A stretch of DNA of 64,000 nucleotides from Roseateles sp. (GTDB lineage Bacteria > Pseudomonadota > Gammaproteobacteria > Burkholderiales > Burkholderiaceae), in the NCBI GenBank assembly GCA_019232985.1, contig JAFAMW010000064.1, positions 1-64,000 of the forward strand, read 5' to 3'. The position numbers and the translations under genes were made by a program. Numbering within the stretch: position 1 is the stretch's first letter; each line of letters opens with the position of its first letter. Below are positions 37,947 through 46,945 of this stretch, one piece after another. Under the pieces are notes generated by a model. It was not told the DNA's origin. It saw nothing but the letters and a program-made list of their open reading frames with translations, and ran no database searches.

Positions 37947-38116
37947 GCCGGGCTCAAGAAACAGCTGGAATTGCCGACAATCTAGATGCCCGGGCCTGGA
38001 TCAAATGGCCCGAAAAGACGGGTTTATTCCGCCTGCTGTTGCCGCCCCCGCGCCTTCTTTTGCCGTGGGCCCGGCATTTGTTTCGCGATCGATACAAACC
38101 CGGGTCAAGACCCCTG

Positions 38117-38165
38117 TTGCATCGTGCCGACGCCGCTCTTATTATTTACCGACCGGTCGGTAAAT
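38117..38165 (+). promoter_or_regulatory. Promoter and probable PaaR operator for the paa genes
   Basis: TTGCAT (38117-38122), a 17-base spacer and TATTAT (38140-38145) form a good sigma-70 promoter. A 22-bp perfect palindrome at 38144-38165, with core ACCGACCGGTCGGT, overlaps the -10 and the expected start site. Palindromes with this core are the known type of site for TetR-family PaaR repressors of betaproteobacteria, which release DNA on binding phenylacetyl-CoA. The paaR gene lies 6 kb downstream. Confidence 0.85.
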
Positions 38166-38182
38166 GAATTGAGGCGGGCGAC

Positions 38183-38989
38183 ATGCATGACACCCTGATC
38201 GAGCAGGCGCAGGCGGGCGCGGTGCGCACGCTGCGGCTTGCGCGTCCGGCGCAGCTCAACGCCTGCACCTGCGCGCTGCTCGTGCAGCTGCGCGAGGCCT
38301 TCGAGGCCGCGGCGGCCGACGCGACGGTGCGTTGCGTCGTGCTGAGCGGCGCGGGCCGGGCGTTCTGCGTCGGCCAGGACCTCAAGGACCCGCTCGTCGC
38401 GCCCGCCTTCGACGACCCGGCCGCGCCGCCCAAGGACATGGGCCATGTCGTCGCCCAGTACTACGTGCCGCTCGCGCGCGCCCTGCGCGCGATGCCGGTG
38501 CCGGTGATTGCGGCCGTCAACGGCGTCGCGGCCGGCGCGGGCGCGAGCCTCGCGCTCGGCTGCGACCTCGTCGTCGCGGCCGAGGGCGCGAGCTTCATCC
38601 AGGCCTTCGCCAAGATCGGCCTGATCCCCGACTGCGGCGGCAGCTGGCTGCTGCCGCGCCTGGTCGGCCGGGCGAAGGCGCTCGAGCTCGCGCTGCTCGG
38701 CGACAAGCTGGCCGCGCGCGAGGCCGAGCGCATCGGGCTGATTCACCGCTGCGTGCCGGACGCCGAGCTCGGCACGGTCGTCGGCGAGCTGGCCGCACGC
38801 CTGGCCGCGGGCTCGGTCCGCGCGATGGCCGAGACGCGCCGGCTGATGGACGCCGGCCAGCTCGTCGACTTCGACCGCGGGCTCGAGCTCGAGGTCACGG
38901 CGCAGAGCCAGGCGGGCTTCCGCGCCGACTACGCCGAGGGCGTCGCGGCCTTCGTGGACAAGCGCGCGCCGCGCTTCACCGACCGATGA
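38183..38989 (+). CDS. paaG: 1,2-epoxyphenylacetyl-CoA isomerase
   Basis: Crotonase-family enzyme of 268 residues that converts the ring epoxide of phenylacetyl-CoA to the oxepin and also acts later as a double-bond isomerase. The oxyanion-hole segments GRAFCVGQDLKD and NGVAAGAGASLALGCDLVVA are present, and the region SFIQAFAKIGLIPDCGGSWLLPRLVG is characteristic of PaaG with its catalytic aspartate. First gene of the paa cluster, immediately after the operator palindrome; ribosome site GAGGCGGG. Its stop overlaps the paaK start (ATGA). Confidence 0.92.
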   Translation: MHDTLIEQAQAGAVRTLRLARPAQLNACTCALLVQLREAFEAAAADATVRCVVLSGAGRAFCVGQDLKDPLVAPAFDDPAAPPKDMGHVVAQYYVPLARALRAMPVPVIAAVNGVAAGAGASLALGCDLVVAAEGASFIQAFAKIGLIPDCGGSWLLPRLVGRAKALELALLGDKLAAREAERIGLIHRCVPDAELGTVVGELAARLAAGSVRAMAETRRLMDAGQLVDFDRGLELEVTAQSQAGFRADYAEGVAAFVDKRAPRFTDR

Positions 38990-40281
38990 GCGCCACGGCG
39001 CTGCACGCGATCGAGCTCGCGAGCCGGGACGAGATCGCGGCGCTGCAGCTCGAGCGCCTGCGCTGGTCGCTCGCCCATGCCTACGAGAACGTGCCGCATT
39101 ACCGTGCGGCCTTCGACGCGCGCGGCGTCCACCCGGGCGACCTCAAACGGCTCGAAGACCTCGCGCGCTTCCCGTTCATGGGCAAGGCCGAGCTGCGCGC
39201 GAACTACCCGTTCGGGATGTTCGCGGTGCCGCGCGAGCGGCTCGCGCGCATCCACGCGTCGAGCGGCACGACGGGCAAGCCCACCGTCGTCGGCTACACG
39301 AAGCGCGATATCGACGTCTGGGCCGACCTCGTCGCGCGCTCGATCGCGGCGGCCGGCGGCCGCGCGGGCGACCTGGTCCACATCGCCTACGGCTACGGCC
39401 TGTTCACGGGCGGGCTCGGCGCGCATTACGGCGCCGAGCGCCTCGGCTGCACGGTCGTGCCGATGTCGGGCGGCCAGACCGAGAAGCAGGTGCAGCTCAT
39501 CAAGGACTTCCGGCCCGACCTGATCATGGTCACGCCGAGCTATATGCAGGTGCTGATCGAGGCCTTCGAGCGCCGGGGCCTGGACCCGCGCGCCCAGGGC
39601 CTGCGCTGCGGCATCTTCGGCGCCGAGCCCTGGACCGAGGCGATGCGCGCCGAGATCGAGGCGCGCGCGGGCATCCGGGCCGTCGACATCTACGGCCTGT
39701 CCGAGCTGATGGGCCCGGGCGTCGCGAGCGAATGCGTGGAGAGCCAGGACGGCCCGGTCGTCTGGGAGGACTGCTTCTACCCCGAGATCGTCGACCCCGA
39801 GACCGGCGCCGTGCTGCCCGACGGCGCCGAGGGCGAGCTCGTGTTCACCTCCTTGACCAGGGAGGCGATGCCGGTGATCCGCTACCGCACGCGCGACCTC
39901 ACGCGCCTGCTGCCGCCGACCGCGCGCAGCATGCGGCGCATCGACAAGATCGTCGGGCGCAGCGACGACATGCTGATCATCCGCGGCGTCAACCTGTTCC
40001 CGAGCCAGATCGAGGCGCTCGTGCTTCAGCAGCCGGCGCTGTCGGGGCAGTACCAGCTCGTCGTCGCGCGCGACGGCCACCTCGACGCGGTCGAGGTGCG
40101 CTGCGAGCTGCGCGCGGGCGCCGGCGGCGACGCGGCCGCGCTCGGCAGCGCGCTGCAGGCGCGCATCAAGGACCTGTACGGCGTGAGCACGCGGGTGACG
40201 GTCGGCGCGCCCGATTCGATCGAGCGCACGCTGGTCGGCAAGGCGCGGCGCGTCGTCGACCTGCGCCACACGAAGCAATGA
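38986..40281 (+). CDS. paaK: Phenylacetate-CoA ligase
   Basis: Activates phenylacetate to phenylacetyl-CoA with ATP. The 431 residues match the adenylate-forming PaaK family: N-terminal [19 protein letters not shown], phosphate-binding [53 protein letters not shown] and the hinge/C-domain segment [18 protein letters not shown]. It starts inside the paaG stop and is followed after 19 bases by paaA. It makes the effector that should relieve PaaR repression. Confidence 0.95.
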   Translation: MSATALHAIELASRDEIAALQLERLRWSLAHAYENVPHYRAAFDARGVHPGDLKRLEDLARFPFMGKAELRANYPFGMFAVPRERLARIHASSGTTGKPTVVGYTKRDIDVWADLVARSIAAAGGRAGDLVHIAYGYGLFTGGLGAHYGAERLGCTVVPMSGGQTEKQVQLIKDFRPDLIMVTPSYMQVLIEAFERRGLDPRAQGLRCGIFGAEPWTEAMRAEIEARAGIRAVDIYGLSELMGPGVASECVESQDGPVVWEDCFYPEIVDPETGAVLPDGAEGELVFTSLTREAMPVIRYRTRDLTRLLPPTARSMRRIDKIVGRSDDMLIIRGVNLFPSQIEALVLQQPALSGQYQLVVARDGHLDAVEVRCELRAGAGGDAAALGSALQARIKDLYGVSTRVTVGAPDSIERTLVGKARRVVDLRHTKQ

Positions 40282-40300
40282 AGAAAGAAGAGGCCTAGCC

Positions 40301-41293
40301 ATGTACACCCAAGCCCTGAGCATCGGCCCGCAGAACGCGAGTTCGCCGGCCGAGGACGCGGCCCAGGAGGCCGCATTCGACGCGCGTATCGCGGCCGGCG
40401 AGTTCATCGAGGCCAAGGACTGGATGCCCGCGCATTACCGCAAGACCCTGGTGCGCCAGATCAGCCAGCACGCGCATTCCGAGATCGTCGGCATGCTGCC
40501 CGAGGGCAACTGGATCACGCGCGCGCCGACGCTCAAGCGCAAGGCGATCCTGCTTGCCAAGGTCCAGGACGAGGCCGGCCACGGGCTCTATCTGTACGCG
40601 GCCGCCGAGACGCTCGGCACGAGCCGCGACCAGATGCTCGACGCGCTGCATACGGGCCGCGCCAAATACAGCTCGATCTTCAGCTACCCGACGCTGTCCT
40701 GGGCCGACGTCGGCGTGATCGGCTGGCTCGTCGACGGCGCGGCGATCATGAACCAGGTGCCGCTGTGCCGCTGCTCGTACGCGCCCTATGCGCGCGCGAT
40801 GATCCGCGTGTGCCGCGAGGAGAGCTTCCACCAGCGCCAGGGCTACGAGTCGCTCCTGACGATGATGCAGCAGGGCAGCGACGCGCAGCGCGCGATGGTC
40901 CAGGACGCGGTGGACCGCTGGTGGTGGCCGTCGCTGATGATGTTCGGCCCCGAGGACAAGGATTCGCCGAACTCCGAGCAGTCGATCCGCTGGGGCATCA
41001 AGCGCATCACGAACGACCAGCTGCGCCAGAAGTTCGTCGACGCCTGCGTGCCGCAGGCCGAGCTGCTCGGCGTCACGCTGCCCGACCCCGAGCTCAAGTG
41101 GAACGCCGCGCGCGAGGCCCACGACTTCGGCCGCATCGACTGGGACGAGTTCTGGCGCGTGATCGCCGGCGACGGCCCGTGCAACCGCGAGCGCCTCGCC
41201 GCGCGCGTCAAGGCCTGGGACGAGGGCGCCTGGGTGCGCGAGGCCGCGCTCGCCCACGCGCGCAAGCAAGCAACAAAGGAACAAGCCGCATGA
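40301..41293 (+). CDS. paaA: Phenylacetyl-CoA epoxygenase catalytic subunit
   Basis: Di-iron oxygenase subunit of the PaaABCE ring epoxidase. The 330 residues are strongly conserved with known Paa[50 protein letters not shown] (iron-ligand helix), [12 protein letters not shown] (second ligand helix) and [17 protein letters not shown]. The ribosome site AAGAGG precedes the ATG. The stop overlaps paaB (ATGA), so the complex subunits are translated in a coupled series. Confidence 0.97.
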   Translation: MYTQALSIGPQNASSPAEDAAQEAAFDARIAAGEFIEAKDWMPAHYRKTLVRQISQHAHSEIVGMLPEGNWITRAPTLKRKAILLAKVQDEAGHGLYLYAAAETLGTSRDQMLDALHTGRAKYSSIFSYPTLSWADVGVIGWLVDGAAIMNQVPLCRCSYAPYARAMIRVCREESFHQRQGYESLLTMMQQGSDAQRAMVQDAVDRWWWPSLMMFGPEDKDSPNSEQSIRWGIKRITNDQLRQKFVDACVPQAELLGVTLPDPELKWNAAREAHDFGRIDWDEFWRVIAGDGPCNRERLAARVKAWDEGAWVREAALAHARKQATKEQAA

Positions 41294-41589
41294 GCAAGGA
41301 CACCACTCAAAACGAATGGCCGCTCTGGGAGGTTTTTGTCCGCCCGAAGGCGGGCCTCGACCACAAGCATTGCGGCAGCCTGCACGCCGCCGACGCGGCG
41401 CTGGCGCTGCAGCTCGCGCGCGAGGTCTATACACGCCGCCAGGAGGGCGTGAGCCTGTGGGTCGTGCCGTCGAGTGCGATCACGGCGTCCGACCCGGGCG
41501 ACAAGCCGATGCTGTTCGACCCGATGGCCGACAAGGTCTACCGCCACCCGAGCTTCTACACGCTGCCCGCCGAAGTGGACCATATGTGA
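41290..41589 (+). CDS. paaB: Phenylacetyl-CoA epoxygenase subunit PaaB
   Basis: Small 99-residue subunit bridging PaaAC dimers in the epoxygenase. The sequence [20 protein letters not shown] and the C-terminal [20 protein letters not shown] are diagnostic. Its start overlaps the paaA stop (ATGA) and its last base is the first base of the paaC start (TGATG), so expression is tightly coupled. Confidence 0.96.
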   Translation: MSKDTTQNEWPLWEVFVRPKAGLDHKHCGSLHAADAALALQLAREVYTRRQEGVSLWVVPSSAITASDPGDKPMLFDPMADKVYRHPSFYTLPAEVDHM

Positions 41590-42368
41590 TGAGCCAGACT
41601 GCTTCGATCCAGGTCGGCGCCGGCGCCGACGTCCGCTACCTGCTGCGCGTCGGCGACGCCTGCCTGATCCTCGCCCAGCGCCTCGCCGAATGGTCGGGCC
41701 ACGGGCCCATCCTCGAGGAGGACATCGCGATGTCCAACCTCGCGCTCGACCTGCTCGGCCAGGCGCGCGCGCTGCTGAGCCGCGCGGCCGCGCTCGACGG
41801 CCAGGGCCACGACGAGGACCAGCTCGCGTTCCTGCGCGAGGAGCGCGCCTACCTGAACCCGGTCATCGTCGAGCTGCCGCGCGGCGACTTCGCGTTCGCG
41901 CAGTCGCGCAACGCGGCCGTCGCGACCTGGCTGCGGCTGCTCTGGCAGGGCCTCGAGCGCTCGAGCGACGCCGAGCTCGCCGCGATCGCGGCCAAGGCCG
42001 CGAAGGAGGCCGCCTACCACCAGCGTCACGCGGCCGACTGGGTCGTGCGGCTCGGCGACGGCACGCCCGAGTCGACGGCGCGCATGCAGGCCGCGGTCGA
42101 CGAGCTCTGGCCCTACTGCAACGAGCTGTTCGACACCGACGCGGTCGACGCGGCGGCCGTCGCGGCCGGGCTCGGGCCGAGCTGGGCCGAGCTGCGCGAA
42201 CCCTGGGCCGCGTTCATGACGCCGCTGCTCGCCGAGGCGGGCCTGCGCGAACCGCCGACGAGCCGCTTCCTGAGCCGGGGCCGCGTCGGCGTGCACAGCG
42301 AACACATGGGCCATCTGCTGACGACGCTGCAGTACCTGCAGCGCGCGTATCCGGGAGGCCGGTGGTGA
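41589..42368 (+). CDS. paaC: Phenylacetyl-CoA epoxygenase subunit PaaC
   Basis: Structural, non-catalytic subunit of 259 residues that pairs with PaaA. It has the ferritin-like fold of PaaA: GDACLILAQRLAEWSGHGPILEEDIAMSNLALDLLGQAR, then a helix with YHQRHAADWVVRLGDGTPES, and the C-terminal HSEHMGHLLTTLQYLQRAYPG. The start shares a base with the paaB stop and the stop overlaps the GTG of paaD. Confidence 0.95.
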   Translation: MSQTASIQVGAGADVRYLLRVGDACLILAQRLAEWSGHGPILEEDIAMSNLALDLLGQARALLSRAAALDGQGHDEDQLAFLREERAYLNPVIVELPRGDFAFAQSRNAAVATWLRLLWQGLERSSDAELAAIAAKAAKEAAYHQRHAADWVVRLGDGTPESTARMQAAVDELWPYCNELFDTDAVDAAAVAAGLGPSWAELREPWAAFMTPLLAEAGLREPPTSRFLSRGRVGVHSEHMGHLLTTLQYLQRAYPGGRW

Positions 42369-42859
42369 GCGCCGTCGCCCAAGCCCCGTCGCCACGCCTT
42401 GCCGCGGCCTGGGACGCGCTGGCGGCCGTGCTCGACCCCGAGGTGCCCGCGCTGACGCTCGTCGACCTCGGCATCGTGCGCGGCCTCGAGGAGACCGCCG
42501 ACGGCGTCGCGGTCGTGCTCACGCCGACCTACTCGGGCTGCCCGGCGACCGAGGCGATCGAGGCCGACGTGCGCGCGGCGCTCGCGCCGTTCGGCCGCGT
42601 GAGCGTGACGCTGCAGCGCGCGCCGGCCTGGACGACCGACTGGATCAGCGCCGACGGCCGCCGCAAGCTGCGCGACTACGGCATCGCGCCGCCGGGACCC
42701 GCGAGCGAGGCGGTGCTGCGCTTCCATCCCCGCGTCGCGTGTCCGCGCTGCGCGGCCACGCAGACCGAGCGCCTGTCGGCCTTCGGCTCGACCGCGTGCA
42801 AGTCGCTGTACCGCTGCCGCGCCTGCGGCGAACCTTTCGAATACTTCAAGCCGATCTGA
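42365..42859 (+). CDS. paaD: Phenylacetate pathway Fe-S assembly protein PaaD
   Basis: Protein of 164 residues needed to mature the epoxygenase system. An N-terminal MIP18/DUF59 domain has LDPEVPALTLVDLGIVRG and TPTYSGCPATEAIE. The C-terminal zinc-ribbon-like part carries C-x-x-C pairs in CPRCAAT and CRACGE. The start is GTG within GTGA, overlapping the paaC stop, and the first residues SAVAQAPSPRLAAAWDAL fit the family. Unlike the tight junctions upstream, 242 bases separate it from paaE. Confidence 0.93.
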   Translation: MSAVAQAPSPRLAAAWDALAAVLDPEVPALTLVDLGIVRGLEETADGVAVVLTPTYSGCPATEAIEADVRAALAPFGRVSVTLQRAPAWTTDWISADGRRKLRDYGIAPPGPASEAVLRFHPRVACPRCAATQTERLSAFGSTACKSLYRCRACGEPFEYFKPI

Positions 42860-42861
42860 GA

Positions 42862-43075
42862 TGGAGCCCCTCGCCCGGTCTCGCCGCGCTGAACGCGGGC
42901 CAGCCCAGTCGGCCGACCGGCAAGCATGCCGTTCGGCGCTCGCCAGCCGCGCTCGAGCGCGCAGGCGCTCGATCGGTGCGGGCTCGCTCCCCCGGGGGGA
43001 CGAACCGGCCCGCGGCGTCGAGCCGCAGGCCGGCTCAGGCGGGCCGGCTTGGGAGTGGCCCGGTGCCGGCCCGAA
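42862..43075 (+). repeat. Dispersed GC-rich repeat, copy between paaD and paaE
   Basis: Non-coding 242-base gap. Parts match the reverse complement of the sequence after yidB near 51776-51905: CCCCTCGCCC..CGCTGAACGCG at the left, CCCCCGGGGGGACGA and GCGGCGTCGAGCCG in the middle, and CCGGCTTGGG..GGCCCGG at the right. No gene or clear promoter is seen in it. Sequence of this style is common between Burkholderiales genes. Confidence 0.6.
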
Positions 43076-43101
43076 TACCCTAGTTTCGTTGAGCCATTGA
43101 C

Positions 43102-44181
43102 ATGAGCAGCTTGCACTTTCATCCGCTGAGCGTCAGCGAAGCGCGCGCCGACGGCGAGGACGCCGTCGTGCTGCGCTTCGACGTGCCGCCCGCGCTGCGC
43201 GAGACCTTTCGCTTCGAGGCCGGCCAGTACCTGACGCTGCGCGCCTTGGTCGACGGCCAGGACCTGCGCCGCTCGTACTCGATCTGCGCGGCCCCCGGGG
43301 AGGGCGCGCTGCGCGTCGGCGTGCGCCGCGTCGACGGCGGCGCATTCTCGAACTGGGTCCACGCGGCGCTGCGGCCGGGCCAGACGATCGAGGTGTTCCC
43401 GCCGCAGGGCCGCTTCACGCTGCGCGCGGCCGCGGCGCCGCGCCATGTGCTCGGCATCGCCGGCGGCGCGGGCATCACGCCGATCCTCGCGATCATGAAG
43501 ACCCTGCTCGCGAACGAGCCGCGCTCGCGCTTCACGCTGCTCTACGGCAACCGCACGCTCGCGTCGACGATGTTCAAGGAGGAGATCGAGGACCTCAAGA
43601 ACCGCTACCTCACGCGGCTCGCGGTCCACCCGGTGTTCTCGCGCGAGCAGGTCGACGCGCCGCTGCAGGCGGGCCGGCTCGACGCCGCCAAGCTCGCCCT
43701 GTTCCTGCGCACGCTCGTGCCGGCCGCCGGCGTCGACGCCGCCTATGTCTGCGGCCCGCACGCGCTGAACGACGCGGCCGAGGCCGCGCTGCGCGCGGCC
43801 GGCGTCGCGGCCGAGGCGATCCATGTCGAGCGCTTCGGCACGCCCGAGATGCGCAGCGGCCGCGCGGCGCCGCACGAGGTCCGCCCCGGCGACGCCGACG
43901 CCGCGAGCATCACCGTCGTGCGCGACGGCCTGAGCCGCAGCGTGCCGTTCGCGAAGACCGACCCCAGCCTGCTCGACGCGGCGCTGCGCGCGGGCCTCGA
44001 GCTGCCGTTCTCGTGCCGCAGCGGCGTGTGCTCGACCTGCCGCTGCAAGGTGCTCGAGGGCCGGGTGCGCATGGACCGCAACTTCGCGCTCGACCGCGAC
44101 GAGGTCGCCGCCGGCTTCGTGCTGTCCTGCCAGGCCCACCCGCTGACCGAGCGCGTGGTCGTCTCCTTCGACGAGCGCTGA
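43102..44181 (+). CDS. paaE: Phenylacetyl-CoA epoxygenase reductase subunit
   Basis: Passes electrons from NADPH to the PaaA di-iron site. The 359 residues have an FAD-binding domain with RRSYSICAAPG, an NAD(P)-binding domain with IAGGAGITPILAIMKTLL and YVCGPHALNDA, and a C-terminal plant-type [2Fe-2S] ferredoxin domain with cysteines in LPFSCRSGVCSTCRCKV and VLSCQAHP. It is the normal fifth epoxygenase gene, but here it is separated from paaD by a repeat; the ribosome site is weak. Confidence 0.95.
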   Translation: MSSLHFHPLSVSEARADGEDAVVLRFDVPPALRETFRFEAGQYLTLRALVDGQDLRRSYSICAAPGEGALRVGVRRVDGGAFSNWVHAALRPGQTIEVFPPQGRFTLRAAAAPRHVLGIAGGAGITPILAIMKTLLANEPRSRFTLLYGNRTLASTMFKEEIEDLKNRYLTRLAVHPVFSREQVDAPLQAGRLDAAKLALFLRTLVPAAGVDAAYVCGPHALNDAAEAALRAAGVAAEAIHVERFGTPEMRSGRAAPHEVRPGDADAASITVVRDGLSRSVPFAKTDPSLLDAALRAGLELPFSCRSGVCSTCRCKVLEGRVRMDRNFALDRDEVAAGFVLSCQAHPLTERVVVSFDER

Positions 44182-44190
44182 AGAGAAGAC

Positions 44191-44805
44191 ATGGCCCGCC
44201 CCCGCGCCCCCGACTACGACGCGACGCGCGCGCAGATCCTCGCCGCCGCCGCGCGCCTGTTCGCGCTCAAGGGTTTCGCGGCGGCCTCGATGAACGAGGT
44301 CGCCGAGGCCTGCGCGGTCACGAAACCGACGCTCTACCACTATGTGCGCGACAAGCAGCAGCTGCTCGTGCAGATCTGCGAACAGCGCCTCGCCGAGCTC
44401 GCGACGCTCGTCGCCGAGGTCGACGCCGCGGGCCTGGGCCCCGACGCGAAGCTGCGCGCGCTGATCGAGCGCTTCGTCGCCGGCTACGGCCAGGCCCAGC
44501 ACGAGCACCGCGTGCTGACCGAGGACCTGCGCTTCCTGCCCGAGCCCGAGCGCGAGCGCCTGCTTGCGCTCGAGCGCGGCGTCGTCGCCGCGTTCGCCGA
44601 CGCGCTGCGCGCCGTGCGCCCCGAGCTCGCGACCGCGCGGCTCGACAAGCCGCTGACCATGCTGCTGTTCGGCATGATCAACTGGACCTTCACCTGGCTG
44701 CGCCCCGACGGCGAGCTCAGCCACGACGCGATCGCGACCATCGTCGCCGACCTGTTCTTCGGCGGCCTGCACGCCGTCGCGACCCCCACCAAGACCACCG
44801 CATGA
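44191..44805 (+). CDS. paaR: TetR-family regulator, probable PaaR
   Basis: Repressor of 204 residues. The N-terminal helix-turn-helix (RAQILAAAARLFALKGFAAASMNEVAEACAVTKPTLYHYVRDKQ region) is typical TetR. The C-terminal ligand domain is helical. It lies within the paa cluster, nine bases after paaE, and its stop overlaps paaZ. Phenylacetyl-CoA is the expected inducer from the known betaproteobacterial PaaR regulators. The 22-bp palindrome at 38144-38165 is the likely binding site. Confidence 0.85.
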   Translation: MARPRAPDYDATRAQILAAAARLFALKGFAAASMNEVAEACAVTKPTLYHYVRDKQQLLVQICEQRLAELATLVAEVDAAGLGPDAKLRALIERFVAGYGQAQHEHRVLTEDLRFLPEPERERLLALERGVVAAFADALRAVRPELATARLDKPLTMLLFGMINWTFTWLRPDGELSHDAIATIVADLFFGGLHAVATPTKTTA

Positions 44806-46868
44806 ACACGTCCACCCCCACGCTCCAGAGCCTGATCGCCGACCGCTGGGTCGGCGCCGCGCCGGCCGCGCTGCTGCGCAGCGCCGTCAACGGCCGCCCG
44901 GTCGCGCACCTGCACGCCGAGGCGCCCGACTTCGGCGCGGCGCTGCACTACGCGCGCGGCACGGCTCTGCCCGCGCTGCTCGCGCTCGACTTCCAGCAGC
45001 GCGCCGCGCGGCTCAAGGCGCTCGCGGCCTGGCTGATGGAGCGCAAGGAGCAGCTCTACGCGATCTCGGCGCATACCGGCGCGACGCGCGCCGACTCCTG
45101 GATCGACGTCGAGGGCGGCATCGGCACGCTGTACGCGTACGCGAGCACGGGCCGGCGCGAGCTGCCGTCGAGCAATGTCGCGCACGAGGGCCCGGCCGTC
45201 GCGCTGGGCCGCGAGGGCCAGTTCCTCGGCTCGCATGTGCTCGTGCCCAAGCGCGGCGTCGCGGTCCATATCAACGCGTTCAACTTCCCGATCTGGGGCA
45301 TGCTCGAGAAGTTCGCGCCGAGCTTCATCGCGGGCATGCCCGCGATCGTCAAGCCCGCGAGCAGCACGAGCTACGTGGCCGAGGCCTGCGTGCGCCTGAT
45401 GCGCGAGTCGGGCCTGTTGCCCGCGGGGGCGCTGCAGCTCGTCGTCGGCAGCTCGGGCGACCTGCTCGACCGCCTCGAGGAGACCGACGTCGTCACGTTC
45501 ACGGGATCGGCCGACACGGCCGCGCGCCTGCGCGTGAACCGCAACCTCGTTGCGCGCAGCGTGCCGTTCAACGCCGAGGCCGACAGCCTGAACTGCGCGA
45601 TCCTCGCGCCCGACGTGACGCCCGACGACCCCGAGTTCGAGCTCTTCGTGCGCGAGGTCGCGCGCGAGATGAGCGCCAAGGCCGGCCAGAAATGCACGGC
45701 GATCCGCCGCGCTATCGTGCCCGCGCGCCACCTCGACGCGGTCGCCGGGAAGCTGCGCGCGCGGCTCGCCGCGATCAAGGTCGGCGACCCGGGCGTCGAA
45801 GGCGTGCGCATGGGCGCGCTCGCGTCCGCCGAGCAGCAACGCGACGTGAGCGAGCGCGTCGCGCAATTGAGCGAGGGCCTGGAGGTGCTGCTGTCGGCGC
45901 GCGACGGCTTCGCGCCGCTCGGCGACGGCGTCGCCGAAGGCGCGTTCTTCGCGCCGACCCTGCTGCTGTGCCGCGACGGCTTCGCGAACGAGCGCGTCCA
46001 CGCGCTCGAGGCCTTCGGCCCGGTGTCGACGCTGATGCCCTACGAGGACTTCGACGCCGCGCTCGCGCTCGCGGCCAAGGGCCGCGGCAGCCTCGTCGCC
46101 TCGGTCGTCACGCACACGCCGGCGCTCGCCGCCCAGGCCGTGCTGCACGCAGGCGCGCTGCACGGCCGCATCCACGTGCTCGACCGCGAGGCCGCGAAGG
46201 AGTCGACCGGCCATGGCTCGCCGATGCCCGCGCTCAAGCATGGCGGCCCGGGCCGCGCGGGCGGCGGCGAGGAGCTCGGCGGCATCCGCGCCGTCAAGCA
46301 TTACCTGCAGCGCTGCGCGGTGCAGGGCTCGCCGACCATGCTCACGGCGATCACCGGCGAGTACCAGCGCGGCGCGGCGGTGCGCGAGGAGGCGGTCCAT
46401 CCGTTCCGCAAGCATTTCGAGGACGTCGCGGTCGGCGACTCGTTGCTCACGCATCGGCGCACGGTGTCCGAGGCCGACATCGTGAACTTCGGCGGCGTTT
46501 CGGGCGACTACTTCTACATGCACTTCGACGCGATCGCCGCGAAGGACACGCAGTTCGGCCAGCGCATCGCGCATGGCTATTTCGTGCTGTCGGCGGCGGC
46601 CGGGCTGTTCGTGTCGCCGGCGCCGGGCCCGGTGCTCGCGAACTACGGGATCGACACGCTGCGCTTCGTGAACCCGGTCGCGATCGGCGACACGATCCAG
46701 GCGCGCCTGACGTGCAAGCGGCGGATCGACCGCGCTGAATCGTCGAATAAGCGGCCCGACCAGCCGCCGCAAGGCGTCGTCGCCTGGGACGTGCAGGTCA
46801 TGAACCAGCGCGGCGAGCTCGTCGCGAGCTACGACATCCTGACGCTCGTCGCGAAGCGCGCCGGCTGA
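44802..46868 (+). CDS. paaZ: Oxepin-CoA hydrolase/aldehyde dehydrogenase
   Basis: Bifunctional enzyme of 688 residues that opens the oxepin ring and oxidises the resulting aldehyde with NADP. The aldehyde dehydrogenase domain (1-520) has catalytic E259 (NAEADSLN) and C298 (GQKCTAI), close to E256 and C295 of the E. coli enzyme. The C-terminal MaoC hydratase domain (about 545-688) has [15 protein letters not shown] and [10 protein letters not shown]. Near residue 649 an insertion [13 protein letters not shown] looks more charged than the surroundings. Start overlaps paaR (ATGA). Last gene of the cluster. Confidence 0.95.
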   Translation: MNTSTPTLQSLIADRWVGAAPAALLRSAVNGRPVAHLHAEAPDFGAALHYARGTALPALLALDFQQRAARLKALAAWLMERKEQLYAISAHTGATRADSWIDVEGGIGTLYAYASTGRRELPSSNVAHEGPAVALGREGQFLGSHVLVPKRGVAVHINAFNFPIWGMLEKFAPSFIAGMPAIVKPASSTSYVAEACVRLMRESGLLPAGALQLVVGSSGDLLDRLEETDVVTFTGSADTAARLRVNRNLVARSVPFNAEADSLNCAILAPDVTPDDPEFELFVREVAREMSAKAGQKCTAIRRAIVPARHLDAVAGKLRARLAAIKVGDPGVEGVRMGALASAEQQRDVSERVAQLSEGLEVLLSARDGFAPLGDGVAEGAFFAPTLLLCRDGFANERVHALEAFGPVSTLMPYEDFDAALALAAKGRGSLVASVVTHTPALAAQAVLHAGALHGRIHVLDREAAKESTGHGSPMPALKHGGPGRAGGGEELGGIRAVKHYLQRCAVQGSPTMLTAITGEYQRGAAVREEAVHPFRKHFEDVAVGDSLLTHRRTVSEADIVNFGGVSGDYFYMHFDAIAAKDTQFGQRIAHGYFVLSAAAGLFVSPAPGPVLANYGIDTLRFVNPVAIGDTIQARLTCKRRIDRAESSNKRPDQPPQGVVAWDVQVMNQRGELVASYDILTLVAKRAG

Positions 46869-46895
46869 GCCTGTCGCGGCGTCGCGGCGCTGCGG

Positions 46896-46923
46896 TTGAC
46901 AGCGGCGCCGCGGCCGGCACACT
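46896..46923 (+). promoter_or_regulatory. Sigma-70-type promoter for the binding-protein gene
   Basis: TTGACA at 46896-46901 is followed after 16 bases by CACACT (46918-46923). This is 23 bases before the ATG at 46946, with an AGGAG ribosome site between. The spacing and the consensus -35 make this a likely promoter. Confidence 0.6.
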
Positions 46924-46945
46924 CCAGGCTCCCGAGGAGCCTGCG

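Noticed and set aside
42862..43100. Small coding frames in the paaD-paaE gap
   Set aside because: The stretch matches a dispersed non-coding repeat and has no ribosome site or protein family.
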